From Cytophagales bacterium (GTDB lineage Bacteria; Bacteroidota; Bacteroidia; Cytophagales; Spirosomataceae): a stretch of 64,000 nt of DNA. The notes beneath the pieces are model-generated. The model did no database searches, was not told the origin of the DNA, and worked only from the letters and a program-made list of their open reading frames with translations. The position numbers and the translations under genes were made by a program. The stretch covers positions 1 through 64,000 of the forward strand of contig JAAFJP010000003.1 of assembly GCA_013298125.1 (NCBI GenBank), in the 5' to 3' direction. This document shows, piece by piece, positions 18,348 to 27,114 of this stretch (within the stretch, counting starts at the first letter, position 1; every line of letters starts with the position of its first letter).

Positions 18348-19454
18348 ATGATAGGAAAAGCCGCAATCACAGATGGTAATGGCAATTTTAGTATTGAAGA
18401 AATATGGGTTGATGAACCCCAAAACGACGAAGTTCTCGTTGAAATTAAGGCGGCTGGCATTTGCCATACTGACTGGGATTCACTGTCATGGGGAAAGCCC
18501 TTGGTTTTGGGGCATGAAGGGGCAGGGATTGTTATAAAAATTGGTCATTCTGTCAAGAATATTAAAATTGGAGATAAAGTCATCCTCAATTGGGCGATTC
18601 CTTGTGGTACTTGTTTCCAATGTCAAGAAGGAAACCAACATATTTGTGAAGTTAATTCACCCGTGACTGCAGGTAATAAAGCTAACGGAGGACACGCACA
18701 TCTGGATGGCACTTTATTCAATGGTCAGCCCATCGAAAGATCGTTTAGTATCGGCACTATGTCTTCTCATACACTGGTACGTGAGGCAGCGGTTGTTAAA
18801 ATTCACGTTGAAATGCCCTACTCGTCTGCAAGTATCGTAAGTTGTGGCGTAATGACAGGGTATGGCTCAGTTGTAAATGCTGCCAAGGTCAAAGCGGGTA
18901 GTTCGGTAGTGGTATTAGGAACGGGTGGAGTTGGTTTAAATGTTTTACAGGGTGCAAGAATTTCAGGAGCCAGTAAAATAATTGGTATAGATATAAATCC
19001 CCAAAGACTTGAAATGGCAAAAGAGTATGGAGCGACCCACACAATTCTGGCAGATAAAAACGATATCGGTTTGATTGAAGCCTCTAAAATTGTGAAAGAA
19101 ATGACAAATGGAAGGGGAGCAGATTACGCTTTTGAGTGTACGGCAATTCCTTCATTGGGTGCTGCCCCTTTGGCGATGGTTCGTAATGCTGGTGTGGCTT
19201 GTCAAGTCAGCGGTATCGAACAAGAAATTACGATTGATATGAATTTATTTGAGTGGGACAAAATCTATATAAATCCACTTTATGGTAAATGCAGTCCTCA
19301 GATTGATATGCCAATTTTACAGGATTTATACGCAAAAGGAGATTTGATTTTGGATAAAATGATAACTCGAACCTATACACTTGAAAATCTTGCACAAGCA
19401 TTTGATGATATGCACCACGGACGTAATGCCAAAGGTGTTATTGTTTTTGAATAA
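18348..19454 (+). CDS. Zinc-dependent alcohol dehydrogenase (MDR family)
   Basis: A 368-residue medium-chain dehydrogenase. The catalytic zinc site is visible as GICHTD near residue 37 and GHEGAG near 59, with the structural zinc loop CGTCFQCQEGNQHIC near 88-102 (four Cys) and the NAD-binding GTGGVGLN near 186. The order resembles class III and related ADHs (FrmA group). An esterase gene of FrmB type follows after 9 bp, so oxidation of an alcohol or aldehyde adduct followed by ester hydrolysis is plausible. Whether formaldehyde is the substrate is not shown. The pair is flanked by two MITE-like elements. Confidence 0.88.
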   Translation: MIGKAAITDGNGNFSIEEIWVDEPQNDEVLVEIKAAGICHTDWDSLSWGKPLVLGHEGAGIVIKIGHSVKNIKIGDKVILNWAIPCGTCFQCQEGNQHICEVNSPVTAGNKANGGHAHLDGTLFNGQPIERSFSIGTMSSHTLVREAAVVKIHVEMPYSSASIVSCGVMTGYGSVVNAAKVKAGSSVVVLGTGGVGLNVLQGARISGASKIIGIDINPQRLEMAKEYGATHTILADKNDIGLIEASKIVKEMTNGRGADYAFECTAIPSLGAAPLAMVRNAGVACQVSGIEQEITIDMNLFEWDKIYINPLYGKCSPQIDMPILQDLYAKGDLILDKMITRTYTLENLAQAFDDMHHGRNAKGVIVFE

Positions 19455-19463
19455 ACTAAAAAT

Positions 19464-20261
19464 ATGTTTTTTACAGTAGAATTTTCCGATCCTCGTTTTG
19501 AGCAAAATAATCTTAGACAAATTACCGTAAAAAGCTCTCATCTTCAAGGTAGGGGCGATATTACGGTGTTTATACCACCCAATATAGAGGATTTAAAATC
19601 ATTACCTTTGGTGATTTTATTACATGGTGTTTATGGAAGCCATTGGGCTTGGACACAAAAAGGAGGTGTTCACGAAACGGCTCTCAAAATGATTGAGGAC
19701 GATACAATTGCACCCATGATTCTGGCAATGCCTTCTGATGGGCTTTGGGGTGATGGAAGTGGTTATTTAGGTCATCAAGAACAAAATTTTGAAAAATGGA
19801 TTGTTGAAGACGTACCACAAGCGATTAAAGAATGTACTCATTTTGTAGATAATGACTCTCCAATTTTTATCTCTGGTTTATCAATGGGAGGATATGGGGC
19901 CATGCGATTGGGGGCTAAATACTCAAACGTATTTAGAGCCTTTACTGGACTTTCCTCAGTAACAACTTTTCAGGAAATGGCTCAATTTCTCGAAAATAAT
20001 GAAATAACAAAACTATCGAACAATGTTAATCAACCAGAAAATATTTTAGATATTATACTTCAAAATAAGTCTAAGATTCTACCATTTAGGTTTGATTGTG
20101 GGATTGATGATATACTAATTGAGTCGAACAGGTTACTTCATAATCAATTAAAAATCAATAACATACCGCATACTTATGAAGAACTTAGCGGAAAGCATGA
20201 ATGGGAATACTGGGAAGAAAATATAAAAAAAACGCTCATGTTTTTTAATGATTTGTGTTAA
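19464..20261 (+). CDS. Alpha/beta-hydrolase esterase (FrmB/esterase D type)
   Basis: A 265-residue cytoplasmic esterase. It has the oxyanion region LLHGVYGSHWAW, the nucleophile elbow GLSMGGYG with Ser140, an acid in CGIDD (about Asp216) and His245 in SGKHEWEYW. The layout matches the esterase D / S-formylglutathione hydrolase-like family and tributyrin esterases. It is coupled with the upstream Zn-dehydrogenase (9 bp). The 5-bp target repeat of MITE copy 2 (TTAAA, 20258-20262) overlaps the TAA stop, so the element landed exactly at the end of this gene without changing its last residue. Confidence 0.85.
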   Translation: MFFTVEFSDPRFEQNNLRQITVKSSHLQGRGDITVFIPPNIEDLKSLPLVILLHGVYGSHWAWTQKGGVHETALKMIEDDTIAPMILAMPSDGLWGDGSGYLGHQEQNFEKWIVEDVPQAIKECTHFVDNDSPIFISGLSMGGYGAMRLGAKYSNVFRAFTGLSSVTTFQEMAQFLENNEITKLSNNVNQPENILDIILQNKSKILPFRFDCGIDDILIESNRLLHNQLKINNIPHTYEELSGKHEWEYWEENIKKTLMFFNDLC

Positions 20262-20262
20262 A

Positions 20263-20458
20263 TACACTGTTTAATAAGTTTTTTGGAAGTCTAATTCTCT
20301 GAAAGAACTTCTCGAAAGTAGAAGGAACTTTCGAGAAGTATAAAACCCCGACTTCACTTCCCGAAAGTTATTTACCCGCAATGGATATTGTCTCGGGAAG
20401 TTCCACAGTCAAAGATTTTAGGGTAAAAATTATTTCAGAAAACTTATTAAACAGTATA
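20263..20458. mobile_element. MITE-like element, copy 2 (196 bp)
   Basis: It has the same ends as copy 1: TACACTGTTTAATAAG at the left and CTTATTAAACAGTATA at the right. TTAAA is repeated directly on both sides (20258-20262 and 20459-20463). The first inner hairpin (20307-20339) is kept. The second has a longer, different loop (TTATTTACCCGCAATGG...), so this copy has diverged. There is no coding capacity. Confidence 0.88.
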
Positions 20459-20480
20459 TTAAATATCATACAATAAAGCA

Positions 20481-20520
20481 AAAAAAGGTCTGAATTGATA
20501 ATCAAATTCAAACCTTTTTT
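20481..20520. terminator. Bidirectional intrinsic terminator
   Basis: AAAAAAGGTCTGAATT (20481-20496) pairs with AATTCAAACCTTTTTT (20505-20520), with one wobble position and an 8-base loop. It has an A-run on one side and a T-run on the other. It lies between the esterase (plus) and the SDR (minus), which converge here. Confidence 0.8.
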
Positions 20521-20531
20521 ACTATTGCTTT

Positions 20532-21314
20532 TTAAATCAAAGCCCTATCCAAATGCGTATAACCCCCATCCACATAAATAATCTGCCCTGTGGTATGACT
20601 TGAACGTTTTGAAAGTAAAAAAACAACCATATCAGCAATTTCTTCGGGTGTTGTCATGCGTTTGCCCAAAGGAATTTTGTCATAAATTTTTGCCAAAGTT
20701 TCTTCTGGATTAGGTAAAGTTTTTATCCATTTATCGTACAATGGCGTATAACATTCAGCCACAATAACGGCATTCACTCTGATACCATATTTCAACAACT
20801 CAACCGCCCATTCACGGGTAAGGGCATTACGTCCACCGTTGGCAGCCGCATACGCAGATGTGCCTCCTTGACCCGTATCAGCCACTTTTGAGCCAATATT
20901 TACAATTGGACCTTGTGATTTTTTCAAATAAGGCAAAGCATGATGTGCCAATAAATAATAGTGAATCAAATTGCTATGAAGCGATTTCATGAAGCCTTCA
21001 TAACTGCCGTTTTCTAAATTTATGCCATCGTTCACACCCGCATTATTGACCAATCCGTCAATTCGTCCGAACATCTTAACGACCTCATTTACAGCATTTT
21101 CGCACTCTTTTGGGTCAGATAATTCTGCCACAAATGACCACGCCTGTCCGCCCGTCGCTTGGATTTTATCAATGGCTTTTTGATTGTCTTCGTGATTTCT
21201 ACCCACGATTGCCACATAAGCACCTTCCGTAGCCAGAGAGTTTGATATCCCTTCGCCAATACCTTTTGCACCGCCCGAAACGATGATTACTTTTTCTTTT
21301 AGTCCTAAATTCAT
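20532..21314 (-). CDS. SDR, probable L-fucose dehydrogenase with altered YxxxK motif
   Basis: A 260-residue short-chain dehydrogenase resembling the L-fucose dehydrogenase group (TREWAVELLKYGIRVNAV, AECYTPLYDKW, VDGGYTHLDRALI tail). The cofactor motif is GGAKGIG and NNAG is present. The catalytic motif normally YxxxK reads YAAAN (Tyr155, Asn159), confirmed in the DNA by the codon AAC. With the lactonase and FAH-type hydrolase upstream on the same strand it fits oxidation of L-fucose to the lactone. The Lys loss may mean an altered mechanism, a clade-specific variant or a non-catalytic role. The gap to the lactonase is about 78 bp and contains an inverted repeat. Confidence 0.8.
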   Translation of the reverse strand: MNLGLKEKVIIVSGGAKGIGEGISNSLATEGAYVAIVGRNHEDNQKAIDKIQATGGQAWSFVAELSDPKECENAVNEVVKMFGRIDGLVNNAGVNDGINLENGSYEGFMKSLHSNLIHYYLLAHHALPYLKKSQGPIVNIGSKVADTGQGGTSAYAAANGGRNALTREWAVELLKYGIRVNAVIVAECYTPLYDKWIKTLPNPEETLAKIYDKIPLGKRMTTPEEIADMVVFLLSKRSSHTTGQIIYVDGGYTHLDRALI

Positions 21315-21329
21315 TTATTTTCAAACCAC

Positions 21330-21378
21330 CAAGGCACGAAGTCTCCAAGTTTTTTTAATTTGTGTCTTCGTGCCTTTG
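21330..21378. repeat. Inverted repeat between SDR and lactonase genes
   Basis: CAAGGCACGAAG (21330-21341) is complementary to CTTCGTGCCTTTG (21366-21378). The sequence is of the same style as the GGCACAGAGG... inverted repeat at 29561-29652. It lies within a presumed operon. Confidence 0.7.
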
Positions 21379-21392
21379 TAGAAATTTATTTT

Positions 21393-22223
21393 TCAAAGAT
21401 TATAAAATTTTGAGGCATTATCGCCCATGATTTTCTTTTTTTCAAGAGAAGTGAAACTTGAAAAATACGCTGTTACAATATCTAATTGTTGCTCATACGT
21501 AGCTGCAAGCGTACAAACGGGAAAATCTGAGCCGTACATTAATCGTTCTGTACCAAAGGCTTTCACGACGGTATCTAAATAAATTTTAAAATCCGAAGGC
21601 TTCCAATCGTCCCATTCTGCCTCTGTTACCATACCCGAAACTTTGCAAAATACATTTTGGTGTAAAGCCAATTTCTTGATATTTGTTTGCCAAAGGGCAT
21701 ATTCACCCGATTTTATGTCAGGTTTTGCGATGTGGTCAAGTACAAATTTTTGTTCTGGAAATAATTTTACCAATTGAATAGCTTGTTCCAATTGATAATG
21801 GTAAATCAGAATATCGTAGGTAAAATCATACATTCCCAACTCCGTAATTCCATTTTTGAAATTAGGTCGAAGCATGAACTCCGAATCATTTTCACCTTGT
21901 ACAATATGCCTAAAACCTTTGAGTTTTTTGAATTGAGAATAATGCTCTAATCGTTCGTAAATATTATCAGCACGAAGGTCAATCCAACTCACAACGCCCT
22001 TGATAAAGCTATGATTATCAGCCAATTCCAATAAAAAATTGGTCTCTTCTTCCGTTTGATCTACCTGTACAGAAACACAACCATCAATATTATTTTGTTG
22101 TAAAATGGGTTGTAAATCAGACGGCATGAAATCACGTTGAATGACCTTCATTTCATCATTAATCCATTCATGATTGACGGGATTATATTTCCAAAAGTGT
22201 TGATGTGAATCTATCGTTACCAA
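21393..22223 (-). CDS. Amidohydrolase, probable L-fuconolactonase
   Basis: A 276-residue TIM-barrel hydrolase of the COG3618 group. The metal-binding motif IDSHQHFW is at the very N-terminus, with LKGFRHIVQGE, FVLDHIAKPDI and the late RLMYGSDFPVC Asp motif. These enzymes open sugar lactones (L-fuconolactone, L-rhamnonolactone) to the acid. The only start that keeps the IDSHQHFW motif is TTG at 22221-22223; the next ATG is after the motif. The TTG lies within the last codons of the FAH gene (7-bp overlap), so translational coupling is likely. It works downstream of the SDR at 20532 in the proposed fucose pathway. Confidence 0.85.
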   Translation of the reverse strand: MVTIDSHQHFWKYNPVNHEWINDEMKVIQRDFMPSDLQPILQQNNIDGCVSVQVDQTEEETNFLLELADNHSFIKGVVSWIDLRADNIYERLEHYSQFKKLKGFRHIVQGENDSEFMLRPNFKNGITELGMYDFTYDILIYHYQLEQAIQLVKLFPEQKFVLDHIAKPDIKSGEYALWQTNIKKLALHQNVFCKVSGMVTEAEWDDWKPSDFKIYLDTVVKAFGTERLMYGSDFPVCTLAATYEQQLDIVTAYFSSFTSLEKKKIMGDNASKFYNL

Positions 22224-23065
22224 TTTTTTGCCGTTTGAGTTTGAGTACCGAGTCCTTCTATTCCTAATTCCATAACGTCACCTTCTTTCAAATAAATAGG
22301 AGGTTTGAATCCTAATCCAACCCCGTGTGGCGTTCCCGTTGAAATAACATCACCAGGCAAGAGGGTCATAAATTGACTCAAATAAGAAACTAAGGTCGGG
22401 ATTTTAAAAATTAATTGTGTGGTATTACTTTTCTGGAATTGCTTTCCGTTTACATTTAGCCACATATCCAAGTTATTGACATCCTCAATTTCATCTTTGG
22501 TTACCAAGAATGGTCCAAGCGGGGCGAAGGTATCACACCCCTTTCCTTTACTCCAATTGCCACCTCTTTCAATCTGAAATTCTCTTTCAGAAATATCATT
22601 ATGCAAACAATAACCCGCTACATAATCCATCGCCTCAGACTCATCCACATACTGAGCTTTTTTACCAATCACAAAGGCTAATTCCACCTCCCAGTCAGTT
22701 TTGACAGAGTTTCTTGGAATAATTACTTCATCATTTGGTCCTGAAAGAGCTGTAGTTGATTTAAAGAAAATAATGGGCTCTTTGGGTGGTTCAGCCCCTG
22801 TTTCTTTGGCATGATCAGCGAAATTTAGACCTATACAAACGATTTTTGAAGGTCTCGCAATGCAAGAAGCAATGCGTGAACCTTTCGGAATTTCGTGTAA
22901 ATTACTTTTGACTTCATCTAATAATTTACTGAGTTTTTCGATTCCACCAGTTTCAAAAAACTCTTCGTTATAATCGTCGATAAATTGCGAAACATCATAT
23001 TTCACATCGTCAATAATGACCCCAGGCTTTTCGTCACCTACTTTTCCAAATCTAAATAGTTTCAT
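22217..23065 (-). CDS. FAH-family hydrolase, probable 2,4-diketo-3-deoxy-L-fuconate hydrolase
   Basis: A 282-residue fumarylacetoacetate-hydrolase-fold protein starting MKLFRFGKVGDEKPG (ATG at 23065; a start at 23110 adds 15 unlikely residues). It shows the family blocks IVCIGLNFADHA, PIIFFKSTTALSGPND, DWEVELAFVIGK (metal-binding Glu), DISEREFQ and GDVISTGTPHGVG. In the oxidative fucose route this enzyme cleaves the diketo acid to pyruvate and lactate. It is the first gene of the three-gene set with the lactonase and dehydrogenase. The dehydratase step is not encoded beside them. Acylpyruvase activity is an alternative. Confidence 0.85.
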   Translation of the reverse strand: MKLFRFGKVGDEKPGVIIDDVKYDVSQFIDDYNEEFFETGGIEKLSKLLDEVKSNLHEIPKGSRIASCIARPSKIVCIGLNFADHAKETGAEPPKEPIIFFKSTTALSGPNDEVIIPRNSVKTDWEVELAFVIGKKAQYVDESEAMDYVAGYCLHNDISEREFQIERGGNWSKGKGCDTFAPLGPFLVTKDEIEDVNNLDMWLNVNGKQFQKSNTTQLIFKIPTLVSYLSQFMTLLPGDVISTGTPHGVGLGFKPPIYLKEGDVMELGIEGLGTQTQTAKNW

Positions 23066-23212
23066 TCTTTTAGTTTTTTTGTATGAAGTTATACAAAAAT
23101 GTATTTTCATCGAATAAAGTAAGAAGTATTTTTTAATAATATATACTTACAGTCGAAATCAAATTTTATTACTTAAACATTATCAATAGTAAAAAATATT
23201 TTTTTACCAAAA

Positions 23213-25765
23213 CTAATTCCCCTCCCCACCTTTTACATCATCATTTTTAACAGATTTTGATTTCTTTTCTACAAATTTCATATTTCCAATTTTATAACTG
23301 AAAGTTAATTTTACGTTTTGGTTATAAATATTATTGACACTCACTTGATTGAAAATGGGCGATTCCAAAGTTGAAGTCATTTTCATTCCTCCAAAGAAAT
23401 TCTCAGTAGCCAATCCAATACTTCCTTTCTTATTCACAAAATCTTTCTTCACTCCAATAGAATACATGGGCGTATTGGTTTGCATACCTTGCAATAGTAC
23501 CTGATTACCTCTGAAACCTCCAAATGCTTGAATTCCCCAACCTTTATTGAAAGAATATTGAGTCATTAGTCGCCCATTGACTACAATACCTGAGTTATTA
23601 ATCGTTGAAAAAGTACCGTTGGGATTTTGAGTTTGTCCATCCAAATAGGTATAAAAAATATCAATTCCACCGTTCAATGACCATTTTGGGTTTAAAAATG
23701 TATTGCCAAAAAGATTTACTCCGAAGGTTTGTTGCTTGCCGATGTTTTGAAAAGTTGTAACAATCGCACCCACCAAAGTATCAGATGGAGAGCTTAAACG
23801 TAGGATTGAATTATTAGTTACTCGACCAAAGATTGAAAAATTCAAATATGTTCGGTTGATATTTTTACTCATTGTCAATTCAACGTTATTCGTAATCTCA
23901 GGCTTCAAATTTGGATTTCCAATTGAAATATTTTGAGCATTCGCTAAATTGAAATTTGGATTAAGTTGCTGTAAACCAGGGCGTTGAATTCGGTTATTGT
24001 ACGCCAATTTCATGGTTGTTGTTCCAAACGTTTTAGAAATATTAATACTTGGTACTAAGTTTCCGTATTCTGGAATCACAATATTCCCTTTCTGGTCATT
24101 TGCTGTAATGGTCGTTTGTTCATAACGTGTCCCTACCTTAAAGGTATATTTACTTTTAGTTGAATAGGTATAAGAAACGTAGCCCGAAGAGATATTTTGC
24201 TTGTAATTCAAGAATCCTGCGGGATTGCGAGCATCTGAACTATACGAACCTGTACGACCCGCAACTTGATATTGAAAATCACTATCCACTTGTCTCTGGA
24301 TAGTTTTTAGCCCCACTTCAAACATTTGATTTTGTCTAATTGGCGTTTGGTAATCGGTCTGAATCGTAATTTCTTGATTCGTATTTCCATTCAAATTTTT
24401 CTGACGATTCAATATTTCGCTCGTATTATTTAAAATATTGGCATCAAAATTATTCGTCAAAATATTCTTACTATACTGAGTTGAAACCGACCACTCCTGT
24501 TGAGGTTTGAAAGTATGAATATAATCCACATTGACATCAATCGAATTTGACAAATCCTTACTATCAACATTTCTAAAACCTGTATTATTGAGCGTATTAT
24601 TGGTAAATGATTTTGTGATAAAGTCTTGCGTTCTCTCAAAATTTCGAGTTCCAAAGGCAATAGACGCATTCAAGGTTTGTTTTTTAGAAATCTCATAATC
24701 AAATCCTAAATTATACCTTCCGAAAAGCCCATTATCGTAGGCATCGGCACTTTGTTGGGTCAATTGCGAAACCCCGTTTCTGTTAGTAGTTTGGTCTAAT
24801 GTTGTGTTTGCTTTGTTATAAAATGCCCTTCCAAATCCTCCCAAAGTCATTCCAAATTTGCCATGTCTATAACTACCATTTAAGCCTAAATTAGAAGCCC
24901 GAAGCCCAACTCCCGAATCAATATTCAAGGTCAATCCTTCAATTGAGGACTTTTTAGTTATAATATTGATAATTCCAGCCGAACCTTCTGCATCATATTT
25001 TGCGGATGGAGAAGTGATTACCTCCACCGTTTTTATCAAATCCGCAGGAATCATTTTCAAGGCATCCGCAATGCTACTTGCCACGATAGTCGAAGGCTTA
25101 TTATTAATGAGTACCTTGATATTGGTTGTCCCACGCAATGACACATTGCCATCCAAATCTACTGACAACATTGGTACTTTTTTCAAGACATCTGAGGCAT
25201 CTCCGCCCTTCGCAAGTATATCTTTTTCAGCATTATATACCAATCTATCTACTTTTTCTTCTATCAAAGATTTCTCCGCCGAAACTGTTACCCCATCCAA
25301 CATTTTAGCTAAAGTTGTCAATTTTATAACTCCCAAGTCAATATCTTTTCCTTTTTCGATGGTAATATCATCAATCGTTTTTGACTCAAATCCAATAAAA
25401 GAAATGGTTAATTTGTACGTTCCGACGGCAATTTTTGAAAGAGAAAACTTGCCTTTTTCATCTGCCATTGTGCCATCTACGGGCTTTTTAGTGGTTTTAT
25501 TTATCAAGGCGATGTTAGCATATTCAACGGCAGATGTTGCGGATGAGTCAATGATGTAACCTGTGATTTTAGAATTTCCTTTGGGTGCATTACCTTCGAG
25601 ATTAGGCATATTTGACTGGGGTCCGTTATTGCCTTTGTTTCTACCATTTCCATCTCCGCCATTTCCACCCTTATCTCCTCCTCCGCCCATGGGAGGTCCA
25701 AATTGTGCGAGTGATACATTGCAAACAAATAGTGTAAGTGTGAGTAATTGAATTAACTTTTTCAT
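23213..25765 (-). CDS. Outer-membrane beta-barrel receptor (TonB-receptor-like)
   Basis: An 850-residue outer-membrane protein starting from the ATG at 25765, which gives a clean signal peptide (KKLIQLLTLTLFVCNVSLAQ). Next comes a glycine-rich tract of about 45 residues (PPMGGGGDKGGNGGDGNG), then a carboxypeptidase-regulatory-like domain (KITGYIIDSSATSAVEYANI...), a plug domain (about 130-240; VLKKVPMLSVDLDGNVSLRG, ITSPSAKYDAEGSAGIINI) and a long barrel. The group (OMP_b-brl_3) is abundant in Bacteroidota; the substrate is unknown. No SusD-like partner is adjacent. A LytS/LytTR pair is divergently placed 299 bp away. The upstream in-frame ATG at 25849 is rejected because it hides the signal peptide. 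Confidence 0.88.
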   Translation of the reverse strand: MKKLIQLLTLTLFVCNVSLAQFGPPMGGGGDKGGNGGDGNGRNKGNNGPQSNMPNLEGNAPKGNSKITGYIIDSSATSAVEYANIALINKTTKKPVDGTMADEKGKFSLSKIAVGTYKLTISFIGFESKTIDDITIEKGKDIDLGVIKLTTLAKMLDGVTVSAEKSLIEEKVDRLVYNAEKDILAKGGDASDVLKKVPMLSVDLDGNVSLRGTTNIKVLINNKPSTIVASSIADALKMIPADLIKTVEVITSPSAKYDAEGSAGIINIITKKSSIEGLTLNIDSGVGLRASNLGLNGSYRHGKFGMTLGGFGRAFYNKANTTLDQTTNRNGVSQLTQQSADAYDNGLFGRYNLGFDYEISKKQTLNASIAFGTRNFERTQDFITKSFTNNTLNNTGFRNVDSKDLSNSIDVNVDYIHTFKPQQEWSVSTQYSKNILTNNFDANILNNTSEILNRQKNLNGNTNQEITIQTDYQTPIRQNQMFEVGLKTIQRQVDSDFQYQVAGRTGSYSSDARNPAGFLNYKQNISSGYVSYTYSTKSKYTFKVGTRYEQTTITANDQKGNIVIPEYGNLVPSINISKTFGTTTMKLAYNNRIQRPGLQQLNPNFNLANAQNISIGNPNLKPEITNNVELTMSKNINRTYLNFSIFGRVTNNSILRLSSPSDTLVGAIVTTFQNIGKQQTFGVNLFGNTFLNPKWSLNGGIDIFYTYLDGQTQNPNGTFSTINNSGIVVNGRLMTQYSFNKGWGIQAFGGFRGNQVLLQGMQTNTPMYSIGVKKDFVNKKGSIGLATENFFGGMKMTSTLESPIFNQVSVNNIYNQNVKLTFSYKIGNMKFVEKKSKSVKNDDVKGGEGN

Positions 25766-26064
25766 TTTTTTGAAAATTTGGGATGATACTGAATCATTAT
25801 AGTTCAGAGAATTTAATTTCTGAGGCAAAACAAATACATAAATTTTCAAGGAAAAAACAGAATAGATAAGTAGGCAGTATTACTCGACAAGACGAGATTT
25901 CAAACACCAATCCTAATTGTCGGTTATTTTCTGAAAACTGTCGAATAAAAAGGCTTGACTATCTAATGAAGGAAGGATTTAGATGTTTTTGAATTTACAA
26001 AATATTTATATGTTGATTTTTTTGTAGAAATTTGGGCTGAGTTTATGAAAAAACAAAAACATAT
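25766..26064. promoter_or_regulatory. Divergent intergenic region, receptor and sensor kinase
   Basis: This 299-bp stretch holds the promoters of the receptor (minus) and the sensor kinase (plus). No repeat or hairpin of note is seen, and no promoter could be assigned with confidence. A very AT-rich tract lies just before the kinase start. Confidence 0.4.
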
Positions 26065-27099
26065 ATGCATTCAGTCATTCAAAAAAATAGAATCCTTTTC
26101 ATACACCTTTCTTTTTGGTGTTTATATTTTTCTTTCTTTTATTACCAAGTTTCATTTAATCGTCATGGTGAAGAAACCTATCATTTAAGAGCATTTATTG
26201 ATGCAATAACACATATTTTGATGATGGCTGCAATAAGCTATTTGAATTATTTTTACTTACTTCCTCGATTTTTAAAAAATAAAAACCTTTTACAGTATTT
26301 CATTGAGTTTATCATACCATTTGCAATCATTGTTACTTTACATCTTCTTCTCAAAAAATACATTTATACTGATATGGGAGAGCCAAAGAGGTTTTTAAAT
26401 AGTTCAAAATTTATTCTTCAACATATTTCAATAACTCTTTTTATTGCCATTTTTGTCGGAATGTTGAAGTTTGCCGAAGAATGGTTAGAATTGGAAACTA
26501 AAAGAAAAGAGATTGAAAATGAGAAACTTACGGCAGAATTAACTTTTCTAAAAGCACAAATTAACCCTCATTTTTTGTTTAATACACTTAATAATCTCTA
26601 CTACTTAGCTTTTACAAATTCACCAAATACAACGGAAGTAATTGCTAAATTATCTCAAATGATGAGGTATATGATTTATGATTCAGACCATGAAAAAGTT
26701 ATGTTGAGTAAAGAAATTGAATATATTGAGAATTATATTAGCTTAGAGAAGTTGAGATTAAATAATCAGATTCCAATAAATTTTACTGTTGAAGGGAATA
26801 CAAATCAAGTAAAAATAGTGCCTTTAATCTTGATTACTTTTTTAGAAAATGCTTTTAAACATGGTATCAGTAATAACTCAACCAATGCTTATATTTTTCT
26901 AAAAATTTCAGTACAGAACAATGAGTTGATTTATACCGTAGAAAACAGTAAATTAGCAGCTAAAAATCAAGAAAAATCGGGAATTGGATTGCAAAATGTA
27001 AATAGAAGATTAGCTTTGAGTTATCCTCAAAAACATCAATTGGAGGTATTTGACTTAGAAAATGATTATAAAATTTGTTTAACTTTGGATATTTCCTAA
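26065..27099 (+). CDS. LytS-type sensor histidine kinase
   Basis: A 344-residue membrane sensor. The N-terminal 140 residues contain about four membrane helices (ILFIHLSFWCLYFSFFYY, ITHILMMAAISYLNYFYLL, FIIPFAIIVTLHLLL, ITLFIAIFVGMLKF). The His_kinase domain follows, with the phospho-acceptor His169 in AQINPHFLFNTLNNLYYL and an ATP-binding N box ENAFKHG near 263, then GIGLQNVNRRL. It lacks an extracellular sensor domain, as usual for this Bacteroidota group. The partner regulator gene begins 15 bp downstream. The signal is unknown. Confidence 0.92.
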   Translation: MHSVIQKNRILFIHLSFWCLYFSFFYYQVSFNRHGEETYHLRAFIDAITHILMMAAISYLNYFYLLPRFLKNKNLLQYFIEFIIPFAIIVTLHLLLKKYIYTDMGEPKRFLNSSKFILQHISITLFIAIFVGMLKFAEEWLELETKRKEIENEKLTAELTFLKAQINPHFLFNTLNNLYYLAFTNSPNTTEVIAKLSQMMRYMIYDSDHEKVMLSKEIEYIENYISLEKLRLNNQIPINFTVEGNTNQVKIVPLILITFLENAFKHGISNNSTNAYIFLKISVQNNELIYTVENSKLAAKNQEKSGIGLQNVNRRLALSYPQKHQLEVFDLENDYKICLTLDIS

Positions 27100-27114
27100 A
27101 ATAAATCAGTTAAA

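Noticed and set aside
18034-20463. The two MITE copies and the genes between them as a composite transposon
   Set aside because: Each copy has its own different 5-bp duplication, which shows separate insertions. There is no transposase and no duplication around the whole.
24966-25559. 197-residue plus-strand ORF opposite the outer-membrane receptor
   Set aside because: Antisense shadow of a well-supported gene; no signal or motif of its own.
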